Shown piece after piece: positions 10,880-22,418 of a stretch of 64,000 bases of DNA. The stretch is from Adiantum capillus-veneris. Lineage: Eukaryota; Streptophyta; Polypodiopsida; Polypodiales; Pteridaceae. The notes under the pieces were generated by a model. That model saw only the letters and a list, made by a program, of their open reading frames with translations, had not been told where the DNA came from and did no database searches. The DNA lies in NCBI GenBank assembly GCA_014529385.2, contig CM043946.1, positions 39,563,558 to 39,627,557 on the forward strand. The letters run 5' to 3'. The translations under genes were made by a program, and so were the position numbers. How positions within the stretch are numbered: the first letter of the stretch is position 1; every line of letters starts with the position of its first letter.

Positions 10880-13800
10880 ATGTCGTCCCTTGACACAGTT
10901 TCATGGACTGAAGTAGTCTTCGGGTTGACGGTTGGCGAGGCGGTCCTTACGTGCTTGAAGAGCTTTTTGATATCGGATGCACCGTTCTTTCTCAGGAACT
11001 TATAAAAATTGAATAGTAACTCTATTATTTAGTTCTATGGCTGAATATCCGATGAACCTTGCAGTTAGATTGTTGATCACTGGTTCAAAATCTCTTTGTA
11101 CGCCATGTGAAGAACCTGGTGTAAAAAGCTTCTTCAAATGCCAACATATTGCTCGATGGTAAGAACATGTATCTGGCATAGAAGCCGTAAAGAAATTCTT
11201 CTGAAGGTTTTCCACTTAAATCATAGCATAAGCCCTGGTTACCTTCTAAAAAGAACATCCATGGGACTCCCGCTTGTTTAGGCTCATGAAAAACTTGGAT
11301 ACATGTGAGCAACATTTTGAAGATTTTAAAAAGCATTGCACATGAGAGGTCAAGGAGGCTTTTGAAGAAGTTCACGGTGCCCGTTAGGGTTTTTACCATG
11401 TATTCTTCAGTTGCTTGTCCTTGCTCTGGTGCTGGTAGTTTCAGGTAGTTGAGCCAAGTCGTCCTATTCTTTTTTAGTGCTTCATGTGCTTGCCATGTGC
11501 TTACCCTTGGTACAAAACAGAATGTTGGGTCCTTTTGAATTGATCCTGCTGCCTTTGTAAACAATATGAGATATCGTGAGCTTTTCTTGAGCCAATTTTC
11601 CTCCGTGTGGGGTGGAGCATCTGGCCCCTATTCTTGCATATCCTTGTAGAGTCTTTCTTTTACTTGCAACAACTCCACCTTTATCAAAGGATATGGCAGC
11701 GATTGTTAATTATGCCACTGAGAATTGATTTGATTGGGAGTGAGTTGAGTTACATTGACAGAGTGAAGGACCCTCAATTTCAATCCATAGCCGCTTTCCA
11801 TTCAACATCCACTTCCTGAACAATGTGGTCTTTAAGTGCATCTTCTTTAGCTTTAGAGAGCTGGACCATTGGCACTTGTTCCTCATCTATGATTGGTACC
11901 TGGCATTGAAAACTTTATATCTGCCCTTCAGTTGGTTGTGTTTCTATCTCGACAAAGGAGATTGATGGTATCTCTAGAGTCGGCTGTTCATATGTACCAG
12001 CCTCCTCTTGAGTTTCCACATTCCCTTCTCTCAGTAACTGATTGGCATTTTTCAATTCTTCTCTCTTTAAGCAATTGCTCTTCCCTTTGCATGTGCATTA
12101 GGGTGAGGTCCCTTCTTTGTTCTTGTTCTAGCTTCAACTCAAGTTCCAAATCTTTGTTTTTTTTTCTAAAGTTTGTAAACTTCGTCAGTCCCCTTGAGTG
12201 AAGCTAATGCTGGGTTTTCCCTTATTTGCTTTGGAAATGCCGCTTGGTCATTGATTCTCTACTATGAGTATTGCAAAGAAGCATTTGCTACATTCAAATG
12301 TACCTAAAGATTTTGTACTGACTGAGTAGTACTCACAAGTTCATTTGTCACTTCAGTCAGTTGTTGCTCCTTACTTTTACAGGCATCTGATAACTAGGCG
12401 AGGAGTTCCCCTAGCTCTTCCATCTCTTTTTCTTGCTTTTCGTTGACGTTTTTGTGTTGTTCTGCTTCGTTCTTGAGCTCTTTGATATGGCCTTCAAGCT
12501 TGCCTTGGAGTGCATCAATCACCTGTTCAAGTTCTCGAGCTTTAGCACTGCGGCTAAGAGTTGCTGTTTGCTTTTTCTTAGTCATCAACTGCATCTGCTT
12601 TGCATATTCATTGACTTGAGTGATAAGTTCATTCGTTGTTTCCCACTCTTTGGATTATGCTTGAGGCTCTTTGGAAGGTCAAGCCTCATCTTTGGTTGTT
12701 TTTGATGGTTGTTCTTGATTGGCTTCCTTCTCTTTCTTTAACCCATCTCCTTTTATTTCTCTGATTTCATATGATTGGTTACTTGATGAAGAACTTGGTA
12801 TTGGGTGAGGATGGTCTTGGAGACATCACCTCCTATTCTTGCTATGTTTCAATTGGTTTTTCAACTTTTGCTTGATGTGGTTGTTGAGAAGTTGACTCTT
12901 CTTTGGCTTTTTTTTTTAGCTTCAGCTAATGCCTCTTATATCTTCAGCTAATGCCTCTTATATCTTCAGTGCTTCAACTTCCGTATACATCCTTTCTAAC
13001 ATGTCTTTCGGATCTTCTTGGATCTTTTTCTCAAGGTTTTTGGTCCTAAAACCCTTGACTTCCCTTGGATTACATAGATCTAAAATTTGTCCTGCAGCTT
13101 GTCGACTTTGTTCATAAGCTTTCTTTTCTCTTTCAAACCTTGCCTTTTTTTGTAGAGGCTCTTCCTGATGGGCCGCCACCGCCTTTCTTTTCATTTCTTC
13201 CCTTCTTGCACTTTTTTCTTCATTATCCAAACTTTCTTCACTGCTATGCACTTCAGGTGAGGTTTTTGCTGACCCTTCATCTGACTTATAAATCCCTTTG
13301 TTTTATCTTGTGGCTCGTGGAGAGGGCTGAGCTTTCTCTGTGATTATCCATGTGTTCTGATCTGGGGTTGGTGGTAAGTGATCAGCCATCCCAATGGCAT
13401 GGTATGCAATTCGGGTCAAGACTTTTGGAGCTCCTGAGTATGTGACTTTTCCTTCCTTCTTTGTGCTCTTGAGTGTTGTAAGCACATACTGAGCATGATC
13501 TACCGATTGTCTACTTGATGACTTTAATACTTGCGTGAAGGTGGTTGCAACAACATGATTTGGGGTAGTGTACCTTGGTGGTTTCTTGGCGAGGAAGTGG
13601 AAGTGCTAGTGGTATAGGTGGGCGGGATCCTCTAATTGCTTTAGCATAAGATTGGAGAAGGTGGCGGCAACTGTATTCTTTGTGAACGTTCTAGCTGTTT
13701 TTCTATCTCTGGCTCTCATTGTCATACCTTCAGTGGGCAGCTTTAGTGCTTCAGCCACTATGTATTTGTTGATGACTACCTCGACTTTCTGTCCTTGCTG

Positions 13801-14168
13801 ATCTGTGATCTAGACAGATCCATCCTCTTTAAGTGTTGACAATAGTTCGTAAGCCCTTTGAATTCTACTCCACATGGTTCTTGATCATAAAATGCTCAAA
13901 GTCCCAACCTCCTGTTGGCTGCTTTCATAGCTAGCTTAGCTGCTACATCATAGACTTCCTTCGATAGCATTTGCAACTCCACATGACTTCCATCTTCACT
14001 TTTGAATTTGCCGGTGAAGACTGTGGTGTTGTGCTCCTCAAGCTGCTCTTTTGATAGTTGGATTACTTTGGCCATTTTCACAAAACTGGGCTCCAACTGA
14101 TATGGTGGAAACTCTTGCAACTTTTCTTTTTGGGTCTTTCTCTTCTTTGGTTTCTCAGCAGCTTGCAT
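10880..14168 (-). pseudogene. Element B: large unassigned extra ORF downstream of integrase
   Basis: About 1,000 codons spread over several frames, starting MQAAEKPKKRKTQKEKLQ at 14168. Parts in order: basic N-terminus; EEHNTTVFTGKF and VELQMLSKEVYDVA (to 13896); after a frame slip, a block with FEHFMIKNHVE, INKYIVAEALKLP and VDHAQYVLTTLKST (to about 13300); a charged, helical, coiled-coil-like middle (13251-12958, and 12594-12394 with LEQVIDALQGKLEGHIKELK); a C-terminal domain (11564-11085) with WLNYLKLP, FLEGNQGLCYDL and FLYGFYARYMFLPS. B2 holds a homologue of the same parts in the same order, so this is a genuine element gene. I see no zinc finger, transmembrane span or known enzyme motif. 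By position it could be env-like or an accessory protein; I cannot assign a family. Confidence 0.65.
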
Positions 14169-14334
14169 TGCCTCTATGAGAAAAATATACTTTCAAAGTT
14201 AGAAAATTCCACAAATTTTGCTTTGACATGCCCTTTGTCTGAATTGCTGGCAAATGATGTCCATTTTGCTTCAAACCAATTTTGGAGCATGCATAGATGT
14301 ATAAAAACATCAAATCATTCACTTCAGGTGAAAA

Positions 14335-14356
14335 GTAAATAATGGTGATTATTTAC
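14335..14356. promoter_or_regulatory. Palindrome P1 in B spacer
   Basis: Arms GTAAATAAT and ATTATTTAC around GGTG; perfect 9-bp arms. Confidence 0.6.
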
Positions 14357-14626
14357 AGTAGGGGATTCTTTCCATATTTTTGCACTCTTGACTTCATAGG
14401 ATTGAAGAACATGTGATTTAGATACCCTGAGTGAAGTGTGAGCTCATCTGAGTCTACATGATGGAAATGGTGCCAGATTTAGTCTTTAGACTGTGAAACA
14501 ATAGATATGAAGGGATTTTGGATTTTGAGATCCAAATGTGATCAAACTTGATTGGTGGACTTGTCACATCATCTATTTTGGTCCCATGGGTCAAACATGG
14601 GATTTGTGCTCATTTGGGCAAAAATA

Positions 14627-14646
14627 TAAATAATTGCGATTATTTA
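14627..14646. promoter_or_regulatory. Palindrome P2 in B spacer
   Basis: Arms TAAATAAT and ATTATTTA around TGCG, 292 bp after P1. Confidence 0.6.
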
Positions 14647-14911
14647 CATTTTCATCAATTTGAGCATTTTTTTCTTTTAAATTGCTTGTAGACATGCTAG
14701 AGACCCTCTATGTGAGATATGGGAGGTTTTGGATTAAAAAATGTGATAAATAACTCAAAATTTGGTCTAAAAAGCTTTTAGTGTGTTTTTTTTTACAAGA
14801 TCTAAGAATTACTGGACATTTTGGGCTCATATTTGAAATGTGACACGAGGTAGATGTGTACTAGTGATAGGTGAAGCATGATAATGATTTTCAAGTCAAT
14901 TTTGTAAAAAA

Positions 14912-14932
14912 GTAAATAATCACAATTATTAC
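14912..14932. promoter_or_regulatory. Palindrome P3 in B spacer
   Basis: Arms GTAAATAAT and ATTATTAC around CACA, one base lost in the second arm, 285 bp after P2. A lone half-site GATTATTTACTT follows near 15356. Confidence 0.55.
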
Positions 14933-16335
14933 TACAAATGAATTTTATGCTTGAAATGACAATTTTATGACCTACACATCTTTATTACATCTAAAACAAG
15001 TCCTAAAATGAGTTTGGTAAGATTTGGTCATGTCAGCATCACTTTGTGCTCTTGTCGACTCTGAAATCACCGCTCTTTGTTACCACTCAATGTGTAGAGA
15101 TGTTTGGCCGCTATTGAAGCCATGGACTTGTCTGTTACATAGTCCTGATGTTGCTCATCCAATTTGGGCTCATTCAGAGTCAATTTTTGACTCCATATAT
15201 CAAAATTGTCGCTTTATAGTCCGTGAGCTGTTTCTTGATGTTAGAGGGCTTTCCTTTACTATTTTCTTGAAACCATCTAGATACATTGTTTATAGACCTT
15301 GTCTATATGCTGCCTGCGAAGTCAGAATTCAATTACGGCATGTGACAAAAACCTAGATTATTTACTTGGGGACCCCCTCGACCCCTGCCAAATGGTCATC
15401 TAATGATATGGAAGTGTTCTACTATCTAGGGGCATGCTACAGTTCTAATCTTGTCCAATGATTGAGTTGACAGGCCGCTATGGTCGTTTTTGTGTTCTAG
15501 GAGTCTGTACACAATTGGGATTCTAGGGTTTTCTCAGGACCTATACCTGCTACCCGACTGCATAGAAATGTTATTTAATGAGTTTAGAACTTACCCCTCA
15601 TGTCTCGTGTGAAACGGCGCTAAAAATGGGTGACTGGGGACTCTGAAAATCGTGCGCGAAGAAGGTCGAGAGCTCTCTTGTCCAAGAGTGACCAGTGCAA
15701 ATGAAGTGATTTTGGGCTACCTAAGATATCTATACTCGGACATCCCAAACTACTTTTCCCTAGATTCCCTTGTTAGTCCTAATAGGCTGTGAAATCTACG
15801 TTAGACTCGAAAATTTTCTCAATCGGACTCCGTTAGCTCATTCTGCAAGAATTTGAAAAAATAGGCCTAATTTAGGCCTCCCACTTCCGTTTGTCGTTTT
15901 GATCGAAATTTTTTTGCCTGTCCGTCTTGTCCTCCTGATCATCATTGTATTTTCAGTCCCTCCATCTGAGCTCATTTGCTATTTATTTTGATTTTTGATC
16001 CTTTTTATTGAAAAAATCAAAGAAAATAATAAGATGCACTAAAAAAACAAATTGAAAGATCAACCATTAAGAAAATCCATTGAAAACACTAGTTTATTAC
16101 TTTCTAGTGGATTTCTCCATTTTTAAAGCTTCAATATCAAGAAAAATTAATGAAAATAAATAAAAAGGGCTATTTTTAATATAATTTTTGATAGGATATA
16201 CAATATCTACACTCATCGGGGAGTTTTTATCAGCTAAAATTTCCTTGTCGATGATTTTTAAGGGCATTTCTAGGTAATTTTGCAAAAAAACACACGTTAA
16301 CATCCAACTTTTTTCTCCCTCTTCAAACATTGCTC

Positions 16336-17340
16336 TTAATTAATGAAGTTTCCTTCCACATCTCCTAGATGGAGTACTCCAGAACGACTGTGTGCATGGA
16401 TTGAACAATCGTGTCTATGCATAGCCATGGTTGGCTCTACCATGCTTTGAAGGTCAATGCAATTCAAATCAGTATGCGGTGCAAGAGTTGGGTCGTCAGT
16501 AGTTAACTCAAGGGTTTCCATGGTCGAGGTATCTTGTTGATATTTTCTAAATAGCAGATTTTGTAATTTATGTGCTCTTTGCCTGATTGTACCGTCTGGA
16601 TGCTTTGGCACATTGATTTCCTGAGCTGTCGATAACAATAATGACGGTTGCTGAGATTTAACTCTATATTGGTATTTTGGTTTTCGGTTGATGAACTGTT
16701 GTGGTGGAGTTTTTTGACATTTAACTTTCCACTGATTCATCGGCTTTATAGTTTGTGGAGAAGATAAAGGCTCCTTTAGTTTCCAAACCCATCTAGTGCT
16801 AGTTTCTCTTCTAAAAGACGTTTTTCTTTGAGTTGTTAGATGTGAAACTTCCTTTGGCATGGTAGATGAGGGTTTAGGCATCCAAATTTGAGACAGATTG
16901 TCCTTGAGTTGTGCTTTTGGTACCCAAATCTGCCCGACACCTTGCATGCTGTTTGTAGCATTTGCTTGTCTAGAGGCTGAAGTAGATTGATTATTTCCTG
17001 GTTTCTTTTATTGGAAACCTCTTTTCCATTCCTCTTTTCTCGATGCAATTGGAACTAAGAGTTGTCCTCCTTTAAGTGATAGCTTGAGTTTATTGGTGTC
17101 CCAATATGATACAAGATGAACATATGAATGAAAATCCATTTACTATCACATTCAAGTTAACCACTCCCAATGCCGGTGTTGGGTTTTTGTTGCATCCTTT
17201 GATAGCGGATATTCCCGATGTTAAAGACTGATTCGTAGCTTTCTTGTAAGTGGAATAGGTGACTGCATTCATTCGAGTGTTGATATCTACTAATGCTTGT
17301 GCTATGATTGTTCAATTGTGTTGTGATGCGAAGGTCAATT
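16336..17340 (-). pseudogene. Element B: second ORF after integrase, with retropepsin-like segment
   Basis: Read over two or three frames. The N-terminal part (about 17330-17090) contains ALVDINTRMNAVTYSTYKKA and then GVVNLNVIVNG, the pattern of a retroviral-type protease fold, but with D-I-N-T where D-S/T-G-A is expected. The next part (16947-16336) is basic and repeats an IWVPK/IWMPK motif, then ends with LNCIDLQSMVEPTMAMHRHD. The tail is conserved in B2 (near 59069-58880: MECIDIMSTV and AMHRHN). Function unknown; it may be a remnant of a duplicated protease or of a second polyprotein. The protease reading is by pattern only. Confidence 0.4.
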
Positions 17341-17601
17341 CCATCCAACCATCCATCATCTGTTGATACTGCATCATTTTGTGATTCCTATAGTCTTTTA
17401 TCTGGTTCCAAAGTGTTGATGGGAATAGGTGTTTGCTGTTTCCTGAAAGCAGCTTCCTCTTGAGTACTCAAAGTCGAGCTTCCTCTTGAGCTTTGTCCAC
17501 AACCTGCTGTGTTTAATCTTTCTCTGCTTTGTTGCATGCATTTTTTGTAGCAAATCATTGGTTAGTGGCAAGTGGTACTTCTTTAAGCGGCATCCACTAA
17601 T
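17341..17601 (-). other. Element B: gap between integrase and second ORF
   Basis: No convincing frame. It contains a near-repeated AGCTTCCTCTTGAG block at 17449-17494. Confidence 0.4.
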
Positions 17602-18960
17602 CTAGTTAGCCATTTGTTCACCATCTATAGTGGACAATTTAACTGCTCCACTTGGAGATACATCTTCAACGACGAACGATCCATTTTCCTTTATCTTGAA
17701 TTTGGGAATGTGTTGCTTAAGGGAATAAACTAAAACTAGGTCCCCTTTTTTGAAGATTTTTGTGACTAGATGTGAATCAAAAAATTGTTTTTGCTTCCGT
17801 TTTTGTGCATAGATGTGAGCTACAGCTGTTAGCCTTTGTTTATCAAGATTTTCTAAATCTTCAAGCCTCTCTGACAATTCATGTCCGTTCCACTCAAGAT
17901 CTTTAGCTCCACTTAGTGTTGACAATAGAAATTCCATTGGTAGTATGGCATCAAGACCATAAACAAGATTAAAAGGGTGTAGTATTTAAAGCTGTCTTGA
18001 ATGAAACTATATAAGCCATAGAGTAGCATGTAGATTCATTTCCCAATCAATTCGTCATGAACTAACCACTTTAGTCAATACTGAGCTAAGAATTTTATTC
18101 GTGTGCTCAGCTTGTCCATTCGCTTGTGGATGATATGGAGTGGATTTGTTATGGATGACCACAATTCATTCAGTAGATACTCAATTACCTCATTGAGGAA
18201 ATGAGTTCCCCTATCATTGACAGTTTCTATTGGAAGTCCATATCTTGTGAATACATTCTCTTACTTTTTTCCACAATTGCAAAGGCCAATTATCCACGAT
18301 GGGTGGAATCCTACCAATTTTCATCTTCTGTATCAGGCACCTTTTGAGATGTTTCCTCTTTTAGAATGGTCTGATCTCTCATGTGCAAAGCTTTTTCACT
18401 AATAGTCTTTTTTGGTGTTGTTTCAACCTCTGCCCACTTGGTCAGATAGTCCATAGCTACAATGATATATTGAGCTTGAGTTCTATAAGTAGGTGGTTGT
18501 ATTGGTCCAACAAAATCTATGTCCCATTTTGCAAAAGCTCTAGCCCCCATCATTGGTCTTATAGGTATGCTATCTTCCCTTGTTGGCATTTTTGCTCGTT
18601 GGCATGCATCACATCTTCAAACATATTCTTTGACATCTGCAAAAAGTGTTGGTCACCATATGCCTGCCATTAAAATTGTTCTAGCGGTGGTTTCACTAGA
18701 AAAGTGACCTCTAGCTAATCCAGCATGTGTTTGTTCTAGAGTTGCTATATATTCATCTTCATTTGCACAGAGATGCAAATGTTGTTCTTTCCTCTCCTAT
18801 ACAATTTGTTTCCAATAAGAGCATAGTCTCTTGCTTCAGTTTCAATAGCTCTTTGGCGACGTTTACTCATATCCTCCGGAAATGATTCGCTTAATAAGTA
18901 AGTAACTATATAGTTACTCGACTTAGGAACGAGTGAGATTTGAAATAATGTCACATAAAG
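17602..18960 (-). pseudogene. Element B: integrase
   Basis: Integrase joins element cDNA to chromosomal DNA. The minus strand shows the core start FAKWDIDFVGPIQPP with YIIVAMDYLTKWAEV (18589-18311), preceded by the zinc-binding region (18960-18600), and the C-terminal part with LEDLENLDKQRLTA, HIYAQKRKQKQFFD and FKKGDLVLVYS (17937-17602). The middle, 18310-17940, with the other catalytic acids, is present but frame-shifted. The C-terminus resembles Tat-type integrases and shows no chromodomain. Confidence 0.8.
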
Positions 18961-20058
18961 TACGGGTGTTTGTTTCTAGCATTGAAGGCAGTCTTTCACA
19001 AATGAGTGAATATCACTCCTCATGGTTGGCCAAACACTCCAAGTTTCACGATCCATTGCATAATTTAGTCTTCTGCAAAGTAAAGTAATGTGTACTTGAT
19101 TTAGGGATTGGGTTTTTTCCTCAGGATTAATACGCAAAAGAAATATTTCATCTTGATTTCTTTTGTATAGCCTTTCAGCTAGTAATTAATACATAGCCGA
19201 TTGCCCAGTTAAACCTAGTGTGATAGAAAGTGATATTTGAGAATCCACTTGAGCTATAATCATCAATGAAACCATATTTTCAGACCAATGGGGTATCATT
19301 TCCACGGAGAACAGATATGCATCTGGTAGATCATCGTCTATGCCTTTTGGTGGTTCTCCTAAAATAATCCTTGATAAATGATCTGTTTTTTGGTTGTGGT
19401 GCCCCTTTTTACAACTATAGTGAAATCAAATTCCAAAAGAATGATGAACCATCTCACTATTCTCCCTGTGTTGCATGGCTTGTTGACCAAATACAATAAA
19501 GCTTGGTGGTCCACAAAGAACAAAAATTTGTTGGCTATTAGGTAATGTCTATACTTTTTGACGACATAGATCATCCCTAATCCTTCTCTTTAGGTGGTTG
19601 TATAGTTTTTCTCTGCCACATTCAGCTGTCTACTAGCATAGGAAATGGGAAAATTATTTTTTTCGTCTCCTGGTTGAGCTAATATACACCCAATGGCAAA
19701 ATTGGAAGCACCAACATGTACATGGAATATCTTATTCTAATTTGGTGCTTTCAATATTGGGGCTGTAGTGAGAGCTCGTTTGAGTTTCATGAAGGATTCT
19801 TCACACTCATCAATCCATACAAGAGTGTAATCAAGCCATACATGGGTTTTGCGATTATAGTATACATATAAATGAATCGTCTATAATATCCACAATGTCC
19901 CATGAAAGCCTGAACCCGTTTGATTGTTGTCGGTCTAGGCAATTCAACAATAACATGAATTTTATCCATATTAGTCGCTATGTCGTTTTTGATACTATAT
20001 GTATGAGAATTTTTCCTCGTTTGCCCATAAATGTGCACTTTTTAGGATTTAAGCAAAT
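18961..20058 (-). pseudogene. Element B: RT connection and RNase H
   Basis: RNase H removes the RNA strand of the hybrid. YRHYLIANKFLFFVDHQALL and then WFIILLEFDFTIV (19574-19359) are the central RNase H motifs of Gypsy elements. Upstream, KRVQAFMGHCGYYRRFI (about 19937-19880) is the RT thumb/connection. Stops and frameshifts throughout. Confidence 0.75.
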
Positions 20059-21025
20059 CCTTTAAAGTATACCTTTTTCGAAGACCTTTTTAAGATGTTT
20101 AAAATGATCAGCCCGGATCGATGAATGTACACATAAATCATCCATATATAAGTACTTCCAAGAAATTCCTAAGATATTCTTTGAAAGCATGGCAATCTTT
20201 GAAAGGTGGCAGGAGCATTAGTTAGCCCAAAAGGCATAACTCTATAGGCAAAAATACCTCATTCAGTTGCAAAGGCAGTTTTATCCTGATCTTTTGGATC
20301 AACCAAAAGTTGATTGTACCCCGAAAAGCCGTCTAAAAAGCTGTAAGCTTCTTTTCCTTCAACTCCTTCTAAAACATGCTCGGTGATTGGAAGAGGGTAG
20401 TTATCTCTAATGGTGGCTGCATTCACTTTTTTGAGATGACACACACTCTTAATTTTCCATTTTTCTTGGATACCACCACAATTGGAGACACCCAATCTGT
20501 GTGTTCAGTTTCATAAATGAATTCGGCTTCCTTGAGCTTCTCTATCTCTTCTTTGATCTTTTTGGCGAATGTTTCATTATAAGTATATGGTCGTTGTCTG
20601 CTTGGTTTTGCATCATCTCTCATAGGTATGGTCTGTTGACAAATTTTTGGATCGACACATTTGAGATCTTTATAAGACCACGCAAAGATATCCCAGTATT
20701 CTTTCAGTTTGCTTAGCAAAAGCTCTTCTTCTTCTTCAATCAAGTCATTTGTAATGTAGGAAGGTGTGGGCTCTTCTCTTGGTTCGGCTAAATCTATTTT
20801 GCTTGCATTTTCAGGTCCTTCATATGACTCACCCTGCTTTCTTAGTTCCCTTATAGGTTGTTCCACTATGATCTTTCGGTCTTGGAGAGTATATTTATTG
20901 TAATGGGATGGAACACTCGTTACATCTTTATTCTCTTCCTCGGTTGTTTCCATTTCAGTGGTATACACCTCCTTCAGATTTTTCTTCAACTCTTGATATT
21001 TTTTCTTTCGTTCAACCTGTGTCAT
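20059..21025 (-). pseudogene. Element B: reverse transcriptase
   Basis: Fingers WVSPIVVVSKKNGKLRVC (end of the 21025-20423 ORF), then LKKVNAATIRDNYPLP, the first palm motif SFLDGFSGYNQ (20495-20259 ORF), then FAYRVMPFGLTNAPATFQ and the catalytic YMDD encoded at 20137-20148. The catalytic residues survive but frames change near 20450 and 20255, so no full product is possible. Upstream, FAWSYKDLKCVDP matches the equivalent segment of element A. Confidence 0.85.
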
Positions 21026-21040
21026 GGATGATTCATCATC

Positions 21041-22131
21041 CTAGTGCTTAGGTTTTGAATGAGTTTCCTTTCTCATTTTCCTTGATGTTTTTGATGTTCC
21101 TTGCTTGTTGTTTGAAGGATATCTATCCGTGATTTTGTCTTTGACACAATCATATGCATATATTTGCATCAAAAACTGTGTTTTGCTAGAAACTGATGGC
21201 ATAGGTCTAGATTTCAAGTTTTTTGTTTCTCTTTTCCTTCTATACCATTTTTGTCTTCTTGGTTTTTGGTTTGGAAAGTCAGAAAAATTTTCTTCTCCTT
21301 CTTTTAGGAGTAGTTGGGATCTCACATGTTCTTTTTCTAATCTAGAATCATCGAATGTAGTTGAATGTTCTTCAAACTCATCAGCAGCATCATAATAGAG
21401 GTCTGAAAAGACTTGTTGAGCTTTCAGTAAGTCCTTGGGTACCTGAACTTCATCTTCAATTTGAATGGTTGAGATCATTTGTATGGGAATTATGTCATAA
21501 CCATCCTCATTGCAAAATTGAGTAGGCATAGACGTATTCACACACACACATCCATTGCTGCCAAAATTTGAGTCCATTCAAATGGCTCAACAAATGCTCC
21601 GGAAAGGGTTCAAGTATATATGATTCATATGTGCAATCCCTTTCTAAGATACATTCTTCTTGTTTTAAACTCCCATTTTCTAAGGCTCCACAAGTGTGTC
21701 TTTGTTTAACCAAGATGGAAGCTTTGATTTAGCTGAAGAGACTGAATGGGTGTTTTTACATGTCTATAAGTTTGATCTTTCAAATTAACCCTTGTGATTG
21801 ATCCCACTTGCTTCAAGTACAGGTAATTGTTTCCCCAATCTTGAATGAGTTGTACTTGCCGCATGAATGGCCTTGCCAAGATGATTTCATAATTAAGTTT
21901 CTTTCCAAAGTCCACTATCGCAAAAGTATGTTGATATTCAATTCCACAGGAACTAACTATCACTTTTTCAAGTAGTCCTAGGGGTTTTTCTATGTGTCCA
22001 TCTGCCAATTGTAATTTCATTCGAGTTTGTCTAATGAGTGGTTTTCCCCACAATTCCCATACTGCTTTTATTTTACTTACCCTACTCGTAGGTTCTACTG
22101 CAATTGGGTTGTGGAAGGTGTCCACAAACAC
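21041..22131 (-). pseudogene. Element B: truncated protease and linker
   Basis: The ORF at 22131-21706 aligns with element A protease after its active site: WELWGKPLIRQ, LADGHIEKPLGLLEK, EIILARPFMRQ and QDWGNNYLYL match WESMGKPRLSI, MANGTIAKPMGMLKD, MILGRPFMRE and HDWSKNHVYL. The catalytic loop itself is absent (IAVEPTSRVSKI). The linker 21713-21041 follows in other frames, with acidic and basic patches as in A. A and B are therefore related families. Confidence 0.7.
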
Positions 22132-22398
22132 TTATTTTCTTGTTTTTTAATGGTTTTTTGAGCATTGATCATAAGACTTGTCTTGTCCATCAATCATTCT
22201 TAAAATCCTAACCTAATCTTATAATCCTACAAGGTACTTAGCAAGTACAATCTACTCCCAAGCTACCTCTACACACCAAAAGACGACACTCTTAAGCTAT
22301 GCGGCTTTAAAGAGAAAGTTTAACTCTAGGTGATCCTAAAGGAAGTTAAAGGACAACTACACTAGACGCTCTTGTTTTTCCTAGTTTAGGTCTACTCG

Positions 22399-22416
22399 TC
22401 CCTGATAGTGGTGCCA
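22399..22416 (-). other. Element B: primer binding site
   Basis: The minus strand reads TGGCACCACTATCAGGGA two bases inside the LTR end. It differs from the tRNA-Asp site of element A type at several positions, all transitions, so it is either decayed or matches another tRNA. Confidence 0.65.
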
Positions 22417-22418
22417 AA

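Larger units (their letters stand above)
14180..16335 (-). other. Element B: non-coding spacer with palindromes
   Basis: About 2.1 kb between the second ORF and the extra ORF with no convincing coding frame. It is recognisably related to 57430-58860 of B2 (for example GGACCCCCTCGACC near 15370 against GACCCCCCTAGACC near 58588) and holds three AT-rich palindromes and one half-site listed separately. Confidence 0.6.
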
